Shown here: piece by piece, positions 38,701 through 51,190 of the stretch
How the letters are laid out: each line of letters opens with the position of its first letter
How positions within the stretch are numbered: the first letter of the stretch is position 1
Source: Clusia tigrina
Lineage: Eukaryota; Arthropoda; Insecta; Diptera; Clusiidae
Assembly (NCBI GenBank): GCA_920105625.2
Contig: OV050033.1
Location: 93,622,280 to 93,686,279, forward strand
Direction of reading: 5' to 3'
DNA: 64,000 nucleotides
Notes under the pieces: model-generated
What the model saw: only the letters and a program-made list of their open reading frames with translations
What the model was told of the DNA's origin: nothing
Database searches by the model: none
Made by a program: the position numbers and the translations under genes

Positions 38701-41210
38701 TGCTTGTAACTTTTTACTGGAGTGTCATAAAACCTTGAAATTTTGTAACAATAAAGTACTCGAGCCTCTTGTCAATTTAAGCTATCGCTCAAAACTATGC
38801 TACCCTTCAGTGCCAAATCAAACACTGATAAAGCTTCAAATGGCCCTAACTTCTATACGGCACGTCCTACACCTATCAAAGTTTGCCACATATAAATGCT
38901 TGTAACTTTTTACTGGAGTGTCATAAAACCTTGAAATTTTTTAACAATAAAGTACTCGAGCCTCTTGTCAATTTAAGCTATCGCTCAAAGCTATGCTACC
39001 ATTGAGTCCCAAATCAAACACTGACAAAAATTCAAATGGCCCTAACTTCTATACGGTACGTCCTACACCTATCAAAGTTTGAAACATACAAATGCTTGTA
39101 ACTTTTTACTGGAGTGTCATAAAACCTTGAAATTTTGTAACAATAAAGTACTCGAGCCTCTTGTCAATTTAAGCTATCGGTCAAAGCTGTGCTACCCTTG
39201 TGTCCCAAATCAAACTCTGATAAAAATTCAAATGGCCCTAACTTCTATACGGTACGTCCTACACCTATCAAAGTTTGCAACGTACAAATGCTTGTAACTT
39301 TTTACTGGAGTGTCATAAAACCTTGAAATTTTGTAACAATAAAGTACTCGAGCCTCTTGTCAATTTAAGCTATCGCTCAAAACTATGCTACCCTTCAGTG
39401 CCAAATCAAACACTGATAAAGCTTCAAATGGCCCTAACTTCTATACGGCACGTCCTACACCTATCAAAGTTTGCCACATATAAATGCTTGTAACTTTTTA
39501 CTGGAGTGTCATAAAACCTTGAAATTTTTTAACAATAAAGTACTCGAGCCTCTTGTCAATTTAAGCTATCGCTCAAAGCTATGCTACCATTGAGTCCCAA
39601 ATCAAACACTGACAAAAATTCAAATGGCCCTAACTTCTATACGGTACGTCCTACACCTATCAAAGTTTGCAACATACAAATGCTTGTAACTTTTTACTGG
39701 AGCGTCATAAAACCTTGAAATTTTTTAACAATAAAGTACTCGAGCCTCTTGTCAATTTAAGCTATCGCTCAAAGCTATGCTACCATTGAGTCCCAATTCA
39801 AACACTGACAAAAATTCAAATGGCCCTAACTTCTATACGGTACGTCCTACACCTATCAAAGTTTGCAACGTACAAATGCTTGTAACTTTTTACTGGAGTG
39901 TCATAAAACCTTGAAATTTTGTAACAATAAAGTACTCGAGCCTCTTGTCAATTTAAGCTATCGGTCAAAGCTGTGCTACCCTTGTGTCCCAAATCAAACT
40001 CTGATAAAAATTCAAATGGCCCTAACTTCTATACGGTACGTCCTACACCTATCAAAGTTTGCAACGTACAAATGCTTGTAACTTTTTACTAGAGTGTCAT
40101 AAAACCTTGAAATTTTGTAACAATAAAGTACTCGAGCCTCTTGTCAATTTAAGCTATCGCTCAAAACTATGCTACCCTTCAGTGCCAAATCAAACACTGA
40201 TAAAGCTTCAAATGGCCCTAACTTCTATACGGCACGTCCTACACCTATCAAAGTTTGCCACATATAAATGCTTGTAACTTTTTACTGGAGTGTCATAAAA
40301 CCTTGAAATTTTTTAACAATAAAGTACTCGAGCCTCTTGTCAATTTAAGCTATCGCTCAAAGCTATGCTACCATTGAGTCCCAAATCAAACACTGACAAA
40401 AATTCAAATGGCCCTAACTTCTATACGGTACGTCCTACACCTATCAAAGTTTGCAACGTACAAATGCTTGTAACTTTTTACTGGAGCGTCATAATACCTT
40501 GAAATTTTGTAACAATAAAGTACTCGAGCCTCTTGTCAATTTAAGCTATCGCTCAAAGCTATGCTACCATTGAGTCCCAAATCAAACACTGACAAAAATT
40601 CAAATGGCCCTAACTTCTATACGGTACGTCCTACACCTATCAAAGTTTGAAACATACAAATGCTTGTAACTTTTTACTGGAGTGTCATAAAACCTTGAAA
40701 TTTTGTAACAATAAAGTACTCGAGCCTCTTGTCAATTTAAGCTATCGGTCAAAGCTGTGCTACCCTTGTGTCCCAAATCAAACTCTGATAAAAATTCAAA
40801 TGGCCCTACCTTCTATACGGTACGTCCTACACCTATCAAAGTTTGCAACATACAAATGCTTGTAACTTTTTACTGGAGCGTCATAAAACCTTGAAATTTT
40901 TTAACAATAAAGTACTCGAGCCTCTTGTCAATTTAAGCTATCGCTCAAAGCTATGATACCATTGAGTCCCAAATCAAACACTGACAAAAATTCAAATGGC
41001 CCTAACTTCTATACGGTACGTCCTACACCTATCAAAGTTTGCAACGTACAAATGCTTGTAACTTTTTACTGGAGTGTCATAAAACCTTGAAATTTTGTAA
41101 CAATAAAGTACTCGAGCCTCTTGTCAATTTAAGCTATCGCTCAAAACTATGCTACCCTTCAGTGCCAAATCAAACACTGATAAAGCTTCAAATGGCCCTA
41201 ACTTCTATAC

Positions 41211-41406
41211 GGCACGTCCTACACCTATCAAAGTTTGCCACGTATAAATGCTTGTAACTTTTTACTGGAGCGTCATAAAACCTTGAAATTTTGTAACAAT
41301 AAAGTACTCGAGCCTCTTGTCAATTTAAGCTATCGCTCAAAGCTGTGGTACCCTTGAGTCCCAAATCAAACACTGATAAAGCTTCAAATGGCCCTACCTT
41401 CTATAC
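41211..41406 (+). repeat. Representative monomer, subtype D
   Basis: The D-type core runs GCTGTGGTACCCTTGAG and GATAAAGCTTC. GGTACC is a KpnI site that most other subtypes lack. In the 16.6-28.7 kb domain the following bases are TTCAAGTGGCCC; to the right they are TTCAAATGGCCC or are replaced by CTGACAAAAATTC. The TGA stop is present. Confidence 0.8.
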
Positions 41407-41602
41407 GGTACGTCCTACACCTATCAAAGTTTGCAACATACAAATGCTTGTAACTTTTTACTGGAGCGTCATAAAACCTAGAAATTTTGTAACAATAAAG
41501 TACTCGAGCCTCTTGTCAATTTAAGCTATCGCTCAAAGCTATGCTACCATTGAGTCCCAAATCAAACACTGACAAAAATTCAAATGGCCCTAACTTCTAT
41601 AC
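41407..41602 (+). repeat. Representative monomer, subtype E
   Basis: The E type has CCTAGAAATTTTG where the others have CCTTGAAATTTTG. TAG falls in the long forward frame and closes it early. CCTACCTTC normally precedes it. E monomers are frequent left of about 19 kb and then become sparse, single landmarks at 41407, 51207, 54735, 57283, 59635, 61007 and 63555 (the GGTACG start of each). Confidence 0.8.
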
Positions 41603-43170
41603 GGTACGTCCTACACCTATCAAAGTTTGCAACATACAAATGCTTGTAACTTTTTACTGGAGCGTCATAAAACCTTGAAATTTTGTAACAATAAAGTACT
41701 CGAGCCTCTTGTCAATTTAAGCTATCGGTCAAAGCTATGCTACCATTGAGTCCCAAATCAAACACTGACAAAAATTCAAATGGCCCTAACTTCTATACGG
41801 TACGTCCTACACCTATCAAAGTTTGAAACATACAAATGCTTGTAACTTTTTACTGGAGTGTCATAAAACCTTGAAATTTTGTAACAATAAAGTACTCGAG
41901 CCTCTTGTCAATTTAAGCTATCGGTCAAAGCTGTGCTACCCTTGTGTCCCAAATCAAACTCTGATAAAAATTCAAATGGCCCTAACTTCTATACGGTACG
42001 TCCTACACCTATCAAAGTTTGCAACGTACAAATGCTTGTAACTTTTTACTGGAGTGTCATAAAACCTTGAAATTTTGTAACAATAAAGTACTCGAGCCTC
42101 TTGTCAATTTAAGCTATCGCTCAAAACTATGCTACCCTTCAGTGCCAAATCAAACACTGATAAAGCTTCAAATGGCCCTGACTTCTATACGGCACGTCCT
42201 ACACCTATCAAAGTTTGCCACATATAAATGCTTGTAACTTTTTACTGGAGTGTCATAAAACCTTGAAATTTTTTAACAATAAAGTACTCGAGCCTCTTGT
42301 CAATTTAAGCTATCGCTCAAAGCTATGCTACCATTGAGTCCCAAATCAAACACTGACAAAAATTCAAATGGCCCTAACTTCTATACGGTACGTCCTACAC
42401 CTATCAAAGTTTGAAACATACAAATGCTTGTAACTTTTTACTGGAGTGTCATAAAACCTTGAAATTTTGTAACAATAAAGTACTCGAGCCTCTTGTCAAT
42501 TTAAGCTATCGGTCAAAGCTGTGCTACCCTTGTGTCCCAAATCAAACTCTGATAAAAATTCAAATGGCCCTAACTTCTATACGGTACGTCCTACACCTAT
42601 CAAAGTTTGCAACGTACAAATGCTTGTAACTTTTTACTGGAGTGTCATAAAACCTTGAAATTTTGTAACAATAAAGTACTCGAGCCTCTTGTCAATTTAA
42701 GCTATCGCTCAAAACTATGCTACCCTTCAGTGCCAAATCAAACACTGATAAAGCTTCAAATGGCCCTAACTTCTATACGGCACGTCCTACACCTATCAAA
42801 GTTTGCCACATATAAATGCTTGTAACTTTTTACTGGAGTGTCATAAAACCTTGAAATTTTTTAACAATAAAGTACTCGAGCCTCTTGTCAATTTAAGCTA
42901 TCGCTCAAAGCTATGCTACCATTGAGTCCCAAATCAAACACTGACAAAAATTCAAATGGCCCTAACTTCTATACGGTACGTCCTACACCTATCAAAGTTT
43001 GCAACATACAAATGCTTGTAACTTTTTACTGGAGCGTCATAAAACCTTGAAATTTTTTAACAATAAAGTACTCGAGCCTCTTGTCAATTTAAGCTATCGC
43101 TCAAAGCTATGCTACCATTGAGTCCCAAATCAAACACTGACAAAAATTCAAATGGCCCTAACTTCTATAC

Positions 43171-43366
43171 GGTACGTCCTACACCTATCAAAGTTTGCAA
43201 CGTACAAATGCTTGTAACTTTTTACTGGAGTGTCATAAAACCTTGAAATTTTGTAACAATAAAGTACTCGAGCCTCTTGTCAATTTAAGCTATCGGTCAA
43301 AGCTGTGCTACCCTTGTGTCCCAAATCAAACTCTGATAAAAATTCAAATGGCCCTAACTTCTATAC
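43171..43366 (+). repeat. Representative monomer, subtype A
   Basis: The A-type core runs CGGTCAAAGCTGTGC, CTTGTGTCCC, AACTCTGATAAAAATTC. The G at monomer base 126 (CGGTC, not CGCTC) and TGTG in place of TGAG separate it from the other subtypes. TGTG removes a TGA in one frame, so this subtype carries a long open frame. Its upstream end varies between GCAACATAC, GCAACGTAC and GAAACATAC. Confidence 0.85.
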
Positions 43367-43562
43367 GGTACGTCCTACACCTATCAAAGTTTGCAACGTA
43401 CAAATGCTTGTAACTTTTTACTGGAGTGTCATAAAACCTTGAAATTTTGTAACAATAAAGTACTCGAGCCTCTTGTCAATTTAAGCTATCGCTCAAAACT
43501 ATGCTACCCTTCAGTGCCAAATCAAACACTGATAAAGCTTCAAATGGCCCTAACTTCTATAC
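43367..43562 (+). repeat. Representative monomer, subtype B
   Basis: The B-type core runs CGCTCAAAACTATGC, CTTCAGTGCC, CACTGATAAAGCTTC. It is followed by GGCACGTCC at the start of the next unit and then GCCACATATAAATGC or GCCACGTATAAATGC. TTCAG in place of TTGAG also removes the TGA, so an open frame spans it. AAGCTT gives a HindIII site. The subtype is first seen at about 4.6-4.8 kb. Confidence 0.85.
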
Positions 43563-43758
43563 GGCACGTCCTACACCTATCAAAGTTTGCCACATATAAA
43601 TGCTTGTAACTTTTTACTGGAGTGTCATAAAACCTTGAAATTTTTTAACAATAAAGTACTCGAGCCTCTTGTCAATTTAAGCTATCGCTCAAAGCTATGC
43701 TACCATTGAGTCCCAAATCAAACACTGACAAAAATTCAAATGGCCCTAACTTCTATAC
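43563..43758 (+). repeat. Representative monomer, subtype C
   Basis: The C-type core runs TTTTTTAACAATAAAG, CTATGCTACCATTGAG, CACTGACAAAAATTC. ACCATTGAG keeps the TGA stop, so the long forward frame is closed here. It is first seen at about 4.51 kb and is one of the commonest subtypes right of 28 kb. Confidence 0.85.
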
Positions 43759-45784
43759 GGTACGTCCTACACCTATCAAAGTTTGAAACATACAAATGCT
43801 TGTAACTTTTTACTGGAGTGTCATAAAACCTTGAAATTTTGTAACAATAAAGTACTCGAGCCTCTTGTCAATTTAAGCTATCGGTCAAAGCTGTGCTACC
43901 CTTGTGTCCCAAATCAAACTCTGATAAAAATTCAAATGGCCCTAACTTCTATACGGTACGTCCTACACCTATCAAAGTTTGCAACGTACAAATGCTTGTA
44001 ACTTTTTACTGGAGTGTCATAAAACCTTGAAATTTTGTAACAATAAAGTACTCGAGCCTCTTGTCAATTTAAGCTATCGCTCAAAACTATGCTACCCTTC
44101 AGTGCCAAATCAAACACTGATAAAGCTTCAAATGGCCCTAACTTCTATACGGCACGTCCTACACCTATCAAAGTTTGCCACATATAAATGCTTGTAACTT
44201 TTTACTGGAGTGTCATAAAACCTTGAAATTTTTTAACAATAAAGTACTCGAGCCTCTTGTCAATTTAAGCTATCGCTCAAAGCTATGCTACCATTGAGTC
44301 CCAAATCAAACACTGACAAAAATTCAAATGGCCCTAACTTCTATACGGTACGTCCTACACCTATCAAAGTTTGCAACATACAAATGCTTGTAACTTTTTA
44401 CTGGAGCGTCATAAAACCTTGAAATTTTTTAACAATAAAGTACTCGAGCCTCTTGTCAATTTAAGCTATCGCTCAAAGCTATGCTACCATTGAGTCCCAA
44501 ATCAAACACTGACAAAAATTCAAATGGCCCTAACTTCTATACGGTACGTCCTACACCTATCAAAGTTTGCAACGTACAAATGCTTGTAACTTTTTACTGG
44601 AGTGTCATAAAACCTTGAAATTTTGTAACAATAAAGTACTCGAGCCTCTTGTCAATTTAAGCTATCGGTCAAAGCTGTGCTACCCTTGTGTCCCAAATCA
44701 AACTCTGATAAAAATTCAAATGGCCCTAACTTCTATACGGTACGTCCTACACCTATCAAAGTTTGCAACGTACAAATGCTTGTAACTTTTTACTGGAGTG
44801 TCATAAAACCTTGAAATTTTGTAACAATAAAGTACTCGAGCCTCTTGTCAATTTAAGCTATCGCTCAAAACTATGCTACCCTTCAGTGCCAAATCAAACA
44901 CTGATAAAGCTTCAAATGGCCCTAACTTCTATACGGCACGTCCTACACCTATCAAAGTTTGCCACATATAAATGCTTGTAACTTTTTACTGGAGTGTCAT
45001 AAAACCTTGAAATTTTTTAACAATAAAGTACTCGAGCCTCTTGTCAATTTAAGCTATCGCTCAAAGCTATGCTACCATTGAGTCCCAAATCAAACACTGA
45101 CAAAAATTCAAATGGCCCTAACTTCTATACGGTACGTCCTACACCTATCAAAGTTTGCAACGTACAAATGCTTGTAACTTTTTACTGGCGCGTCATAATA
45201 CCTTGAAATTTTGTAACAATAAAGTACTCGAGCCTCTTGTCAATTTAAGCTATCGCTCAAAGCTATGCTACCATTGAGTCCCAAATCAAACACTGACAAA
45301 AATTCAAATGGCCCTAACTTCTATACGGTACGTCCTACACCTATCAAAGTTTGAAACATACAAATGCTTGTAACTTTTTACTGGAGTGTCATAAAACCTT
45401 GAAATTTTGTAACAATAAAGTACTCGAGCCTCTTGTCAATTTAAGCTATCGGTCAAAGCTGTGCTACCCTTGTGTCCCAAATCAAACTCTGATAAAAATT
45501 CAAATGGCCCTACCTTCTATACGGTACGTCCTACACCTATCAAAGTTTGCAACGTACAAATGCTTGTAACTTTTTACTGGAGCGTCATAATACCTTGAAA
45601 TTTTGTAACAATAAAGTACTCGAGCCTCTTGTCAATTTAAGCTATCGCTCAAAGCTATGCTACCATTGAGTCCCAAATCAAACACTGACAAAAATTCAAA
45701 TGGCCCTAACTTCTATACGGTACGTCCTACACCTATCAAAGTTTGAAACATACAAATGCTTGTAACTTTTTACTGGAGTGTCAT

Positions 45785-48700
45785 AAAACCTTGAAATTTT
45801 GTAACAATAAAGTACTCGAGCCTCTTGTCAATTTAAGCTATCGGTCAAAGCTGTGCTACCCTTGTGTCCCAAATCAAACTCTGATAAAAATTCAAATGGC
45901 CCTAACTTCTATACGGTACGTCCTACACCTATCAAAGTTTGCAACGTACAAATGCTTGTAACTTTTTACTGGAGTGTCATAAAACCTTGAAATTTTGTAA
46001 CAATAAAGTACTCGAGCCTCTTGTCAATTTAAGCTATCGCTCAAAACTATGCTACCCTTCAGTGCCAAATCAAACACTGATAAAGCTTCAAATGGCCCTA
46101 ACTTCTATACGGCACGTCCTACACCTATCAAAGTTTGCCACATATAAATGCTTGTAACTTTTTACTGGAGTGTCATAAAACCTTGAAATTTTTTAACAAT
46201 AAAGTACTCGAGCCTCTTGTCAATTTAAGCTATCGCTCAAAGCTATGCTACCATTGAGTCCCAAATCAAACACTGACAAAAATTCAAATGGCCCTAACTT
46301 CTATACGGTACGTCCTACACCTATCAAAGTTTGCAACATACAAATGCTTGTAACTTTTTACTGGAGCGTCATAAAACCTTGAAATTTTTTAACAATAAAG
46401 TACTCGAGCCTCTTGTCAATTTAAGCTATCGCTCAAAGCTATGCTACCATTGAGTCCCAAATCAAACACTGACAAAAATTCAAATGGCCCTAACTTCTAT
46501 ACGGTACGTCCTACACCTATCAAAGTTTGCAACGTACAAATGCTTGTAACTTTTTACTGGAGTGTCATAAAACCTTGAAATTTTGTAACAATAAAGTACT
46601 CGAGCCTCTTGTCAATTTAAGCTATCGCTCAAAACTATGCTACCCTTCAGTGCCAAATCAAACACTGATAAAGCTTCAAATGGCCCTAACTTCTATACGG
46701 CACGTCCTACACCTATCAAAGTTTGCCACGTATAAATGCTTGTAACTTTTTACTGGAGCGTCATAAAACCTTGAAATTTTGTAACAATAAAGTACTCGAG
46801 CCTCTTGTCAATTTAAGCTATCGCTCAAAGCTGTGGTACCCTTGAGTCCCAAATCAAACACTGATAAAGCTTCAAATGGCCCTAACTTCTATACGGCACG
46901 TCCTACACCTATCAAAGTTTGCCACGTATAAATGCTTGTAACTTTTTACTGGAGCGTCATAAAACCTTGAAATTTTGTAACAATAAAGTACTCGAGCCTC
47001 TTGTCAATTTAAGCTATCGGTCAAAGCTGTGCTACCCTTGTGTCCCAAATCAAACTCTGATAAAAATTAAAATGGCCCTAACTTCTATACGGTACGTCCT
47101 ACACCTATCAAAGTTTGCAACGTACAAATGCTTGTAACTTTTTACTGGAGTGTCATAAAACCTTGAAATTTTGTAACAATAAAGTACTCGAGCCTCTTGT
47201 CAATTTAAGCTATCGCTCAAAACTATGCTACCCTTCAGTGCCAAATCAAACACTGATAAAGCTTCAAATGGCCCTAACTTCTATACGGCACGTCCTACAC
47301 CTATCAAAGTTTGCCACATATAAATGCTTGTAACTTTTTACTGGAGTGTCATAAAACCTTGAAATTTTCTAACAATAAAGTACTCGAGCCTCTTGTCAAT
47401 TTAAGCTATCGCTCAAAGCTATGCTACCATTGAGTCCCAAATCAAACACTGACAAAAATTCAAATGGCCCTAACTTCTATACGGTACGTCCTACACCTAT
47501 CAAAGTTTGCAACATACAAATGCTTGTAACTTTTTACTGGAGCGTCATAAAACCTTGAAATTTTTTAACAATAAAGTACTCGAGCCTCTTGTCAATTTAA
47601 GCTATCGCTCAAAGCTATGCTACCATTGAGTCCCAAATCAAACACTGACAAAAATTCAAATGGCCCTAACTTCTATACGGTACGTCCTACACCTATCAAA
47701 GTTTGCAACGTACAAATGCTTGTAACTTTTTACTGGAGTGTCATAAAACCTTGAAATTTTGTAACAATAAAGTACTCGAGCCTCTTGTCAATTTAAGCTA
47801 TCGCTCAAAACTATGCTACCCTTCAGTGCCAAATCAAACACTGATAAAGCTTCAAATGGCCCTAACTTCTATACGGCACGTCCTACACCTATCAAAGTTT
47901 GCCACGTATAAATGCTTGTAACTTTTTACTGGAGCGTCATAAAACCCTGAAATTTTGTAACAATAAAGTACTCGAGCCTCTTGTCAATTTAAGCTATCGC
48001 TCAAAGCTATGCTACCCTTGAGTCCCAAATCAAACACTGATAAAGCTTCAAATGGCCCTAACTTCTATACGGCACGTCCTACACCTATCAAAGTTTGCCA
48101 CATATAAATGCTTGTAACTTTTTACTGGAGCGTCATAAAACCTTGAAATTTTGTAACAATAAAGTACTCGAGCCTCTTGTCAATTTAAGCTATCGGTCAA
48201 AGCTGTGCTACCCTTGTGTCCCAAATCAAACTCTGATAAAAATTCAAATGGCCCTAACTTCTATACGGTACGTCCTACACCTATCAAAGTTTGCAACGTA
48301 CAAATGCTTGTAACTTTTTACTGGAGTGTCATAAAACCTTGAAATTTTGTAACAATAAAGTACTCGAGCCTCTTGTCAATTTAAGCTATCGCTCAAAACT
48401 ATGCTACCCTTCAGTGCCAAATCAAACACTGATAAAGCTTCAAATGGCCCTAACTTCTATACGGCACGTCCTACACCTATCAAAGTTTGCCACATATAAA
48501 TGCTTGTAACTTTTTACTGGAGTGTCATAAAACCTTGAAATTTTTTAACAATAAAGTACTCGAGCCTCTTGTCAATTTAAGCTATCGCTCAAAGCTATGC
48601 TACCATTGAGTCCCAAATCAAACACTGACAAAAATTCAAATGGCCCTAACTTCTATACGGTACGTCCTACACCTATCAAAGTTTGCAACATACAAATGCT

Positions 48701-49312
48701 TGTAACTTTTTACTGGAGCGTCATAAAACCTTGAAATTTTTTAACAATAAAGTACTCGAGCCTCTTGTCAATTTAAGCTATCGCTCAAAGCTATGCTACC
48801 ATTGAGTCCCAAATCAAACACTGACAAAAATTCACATGGCCCTAACTTCTATACGGTACGTCCTACACCTATCAAAGTTTGCAACGTACAAATGCTTGTA
48901 ACTTTTTACTGGAGTGTCATAAAACCTTGAAATTTTGTAACAATAAAGTACTCGAGCCTCTTGTCAATTTAAGCTATCGCTCAAAACTATGCTACCCTTC
49001 AGTGCCAAATCAAACACTGATAAAGCTTCAAATGGCCCTAACTTCTATACGGCACGTCCTACACCTATCAAAGTTTGCCACGTATAAATGCTTGTAACTT
49101 TTTACTGGAGCGTCATAAAACCTTGAAATTTTGTAACAATAAAGTACTCGAGCCTCTTGTCAATTTAAGCTATCGCTCAAAGCTGTGGTACCCTTGAGTC
49201 CCAAATCAAACACTGATAAAGCTTCAAATGGCCCTAACTTCTATACGGCACGTCCTACACCTATCAAAGTTTGCCACGTATAAATGCTTGTAACTTTTTA
49301 CTGGAGCGTCAT
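45785..49312 (+). repeat. Hexamer higher-order domain (3 x 1176 bp)
   Basis: Three tandem units of 6 monomers lie at about 45785-46960, 46961-48136 and 48137-49312. Open frames of the same type recur at 46527, 47703 and 48879, and GCCACGTATAAATGC near 46725, 47901 and 49077 marks each unit. The heptamer to the left lacks this CpG variant, which is otherwise ACATATAAATGC. Private differences are AAATTTTCTAAC near 47366, AATTAAAATGGCC near 47070, ACCCTGAAATTTTG near 47944 and TTCACATGGCC near 48832. Confidence 0.83.
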
Positions 49313-51190
49313 AAAACCTTGAAATTTTGTAACAATAAAGTACTCGAGCCTCTTGTCAATTTAAGCTATCGCTCAAAGCTATGCTACCATTGAGTCCCAA
49401 ATCAAACACTGACAAAAATTCAAATGGCCCTAACTTCTATACGGTACGTCCTACACCTATCAAAGTTTGCAACGTACAAATGCTTGTAACTTTTTACTGG
49501 AGCGTCATAATACCTTGAAATTTTGTAACAATAAAGTACTCGAGCCTCTTGTCAATTTAAGCTATCGCTCAAAGCTATGCTACCATTGAGTCCCAAATCA
49601 AACACTGACAAAAATTCAAATGGCCCTATCTTCTATACGGTACGTCCTACACCTATCAAAGTTTGAAACATACAAATGCTTGTAACTTTTTACTGGAGTG
49701 TCATAAAACCTTGAAATTTTGTAACAATAAAGTACTCGAGCCTCTTGTCAATTTAAGCTATCGGTCAAAGCTGTGCTACCCTTGTGTCCCAAATCAAACT
49801 CTGATAAAAATTCAAATGGCCCTACCTTGTATACGGTACGTCCTACACCTATTAAAGTTTGCAACGTACAAATGCTTGTAACTTTTTACTGGAGCGTCAT
49901 AATACCTTGAAATTTTGTAACAATAAAGTACTCGAGCCTCTTGTCAATTTAAGCTATCGCTCAAAGCTATGCTACCATTGAGTCCCAAATCAAACACTGA
50001 CAAAAATTCAAATGGCCCTAACTTCTATACGGTACGTCCTACACCTATCAAAGTTTGAAACATACAAATGCTTGTAACATTTTACTGGAGTGTCATAAAA
50101 CCTTGAAATTTTGTAACAATAAAGTACTCGAGCCTCTTGTCAATTTAAGCTATCGGTCAAAGCTGTGCTACCCTTGTGTCCCAAATCAAACTCTGATAAA
50201 AATTCAAATGGCCCTAACTTCTATACGGTACGTCCTACACCTATCAAAGTTTGCAACGTACAAATGCTTGTAACTTTTTACTGGAGTGTCATAAAACCTT
50301 GAAATTTTGTAACAATAAAGTACTCGAGCCTCTTGTCAATTTAAGCTATCGCTCAAAACTATGCTACCCTTCAGTGCCAAATCAAACACTGATAAAGCTT
50401 CAAATGGCCCTAACTTCTATACGGCACGTCCTACACCTATCAAAGTTTGCCACATATAAATGCTTGTAACTTTTTACTGGAGTGTCATAAAACCTTGAAA
50501 TTTTTTAACAATAAAGTACTCGAGCGTCTTGTCAATTTAAGCTATCGCTCAAAGCTATGCTACCATTGAGTCCCAAATCAAACACTGACAAAAATTCAAA
50601 TGGCCCTAACTTCTATACGGTACGTCCTACACCTATCAAAGTTTGCAACATACAAATGCTTGTAACTTTTTACTGGAGCGTCATAAAACCTTGAAATTTT
50701 TTAACAATAAAGTACTCGAGCCTCTTGTCAATTTAAGCTATCGCTCAAAGCTATGCTACCATTGAGTCCCAAATCAAACACTGACAAAAATTCAAATGGC
50801 CCTAACTTCTATACGGTACGTCCTACACCTATCAAAGTTTGCAACGTACAAATGCTTGTAACTTTTTACTGGAGTGTCATAAAACCTTGAAATTTTGTAA
50901 CAATAAAGTACTCGAGCCTCTTGTCAATTTAAGCTATCGCTCAAAACTATGCTACCCTTCAGTGCCAAATCAAACACTGATAAAGCTTCAAATGGCCCTA
51001 ACTTCTATACGGCACGTCCTACACCTATCAAAGTTTGCCACGTATAAATGCTTGTAACTTTTTACTGGAGCGTTATAAAACCTTGAAATTTTGTAACAAT
51101 AAAGTACTCGAGCCTCTTGTCAATTTAAGCTATCGCTCAAAGCTGTGGTACCCTTGAGTCCCAAATCAAACACTGATAAAGCTTCAAATG
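49313..51190 (+). repeat. Displaced copy of the 45.2-46.9 kb segment
   Basis: About 49472-51197 matches about 45160-46885 at 4312 bp (22 monomers). It includes the GCGTCATAATACC monomer and GCCACGTATAAATGC at 46725/51037. Local changes are CTATTAAAGTTTGC near 49853, CCTTGTATACGG near 49826, CTTGTAACATTTTAC near 50073 and CTCGAGCGTCTTG near 50520. The block on the left therefore spans the heptamer-hexamer boundary, so the copying event came after that boundary formed. Confidence 0.78.

Larger units (their letters stand above)
35791..45784 (+). repeat. Heptamer higher-order domain (1372-bp unit)
   Basis: A 7-monomer order recurs: A with GAAACATAC, B, C, C with TTTTTTAAC, A with GCAACGTAC, B, C. 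About 41832-43782 matches 43204-45154 at 1372 bp. About 38345-40450 matches 41677-43782 at 3332 bp (17 monomers). About 39.08-40.84 kb matches 43.78-45.54 kb at 4704 bp (24 monomers). Many stretches look identical, so homogenisation is recent or strong. Private changes include TTACTAGAGTG near 40089, ACTGGCGCGTC near 45185 and GGCCCTGACTTC near 42177. The left part (35.8-38.3 kb) has the same monomer types in a less regular order. Confidence 0.85.
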
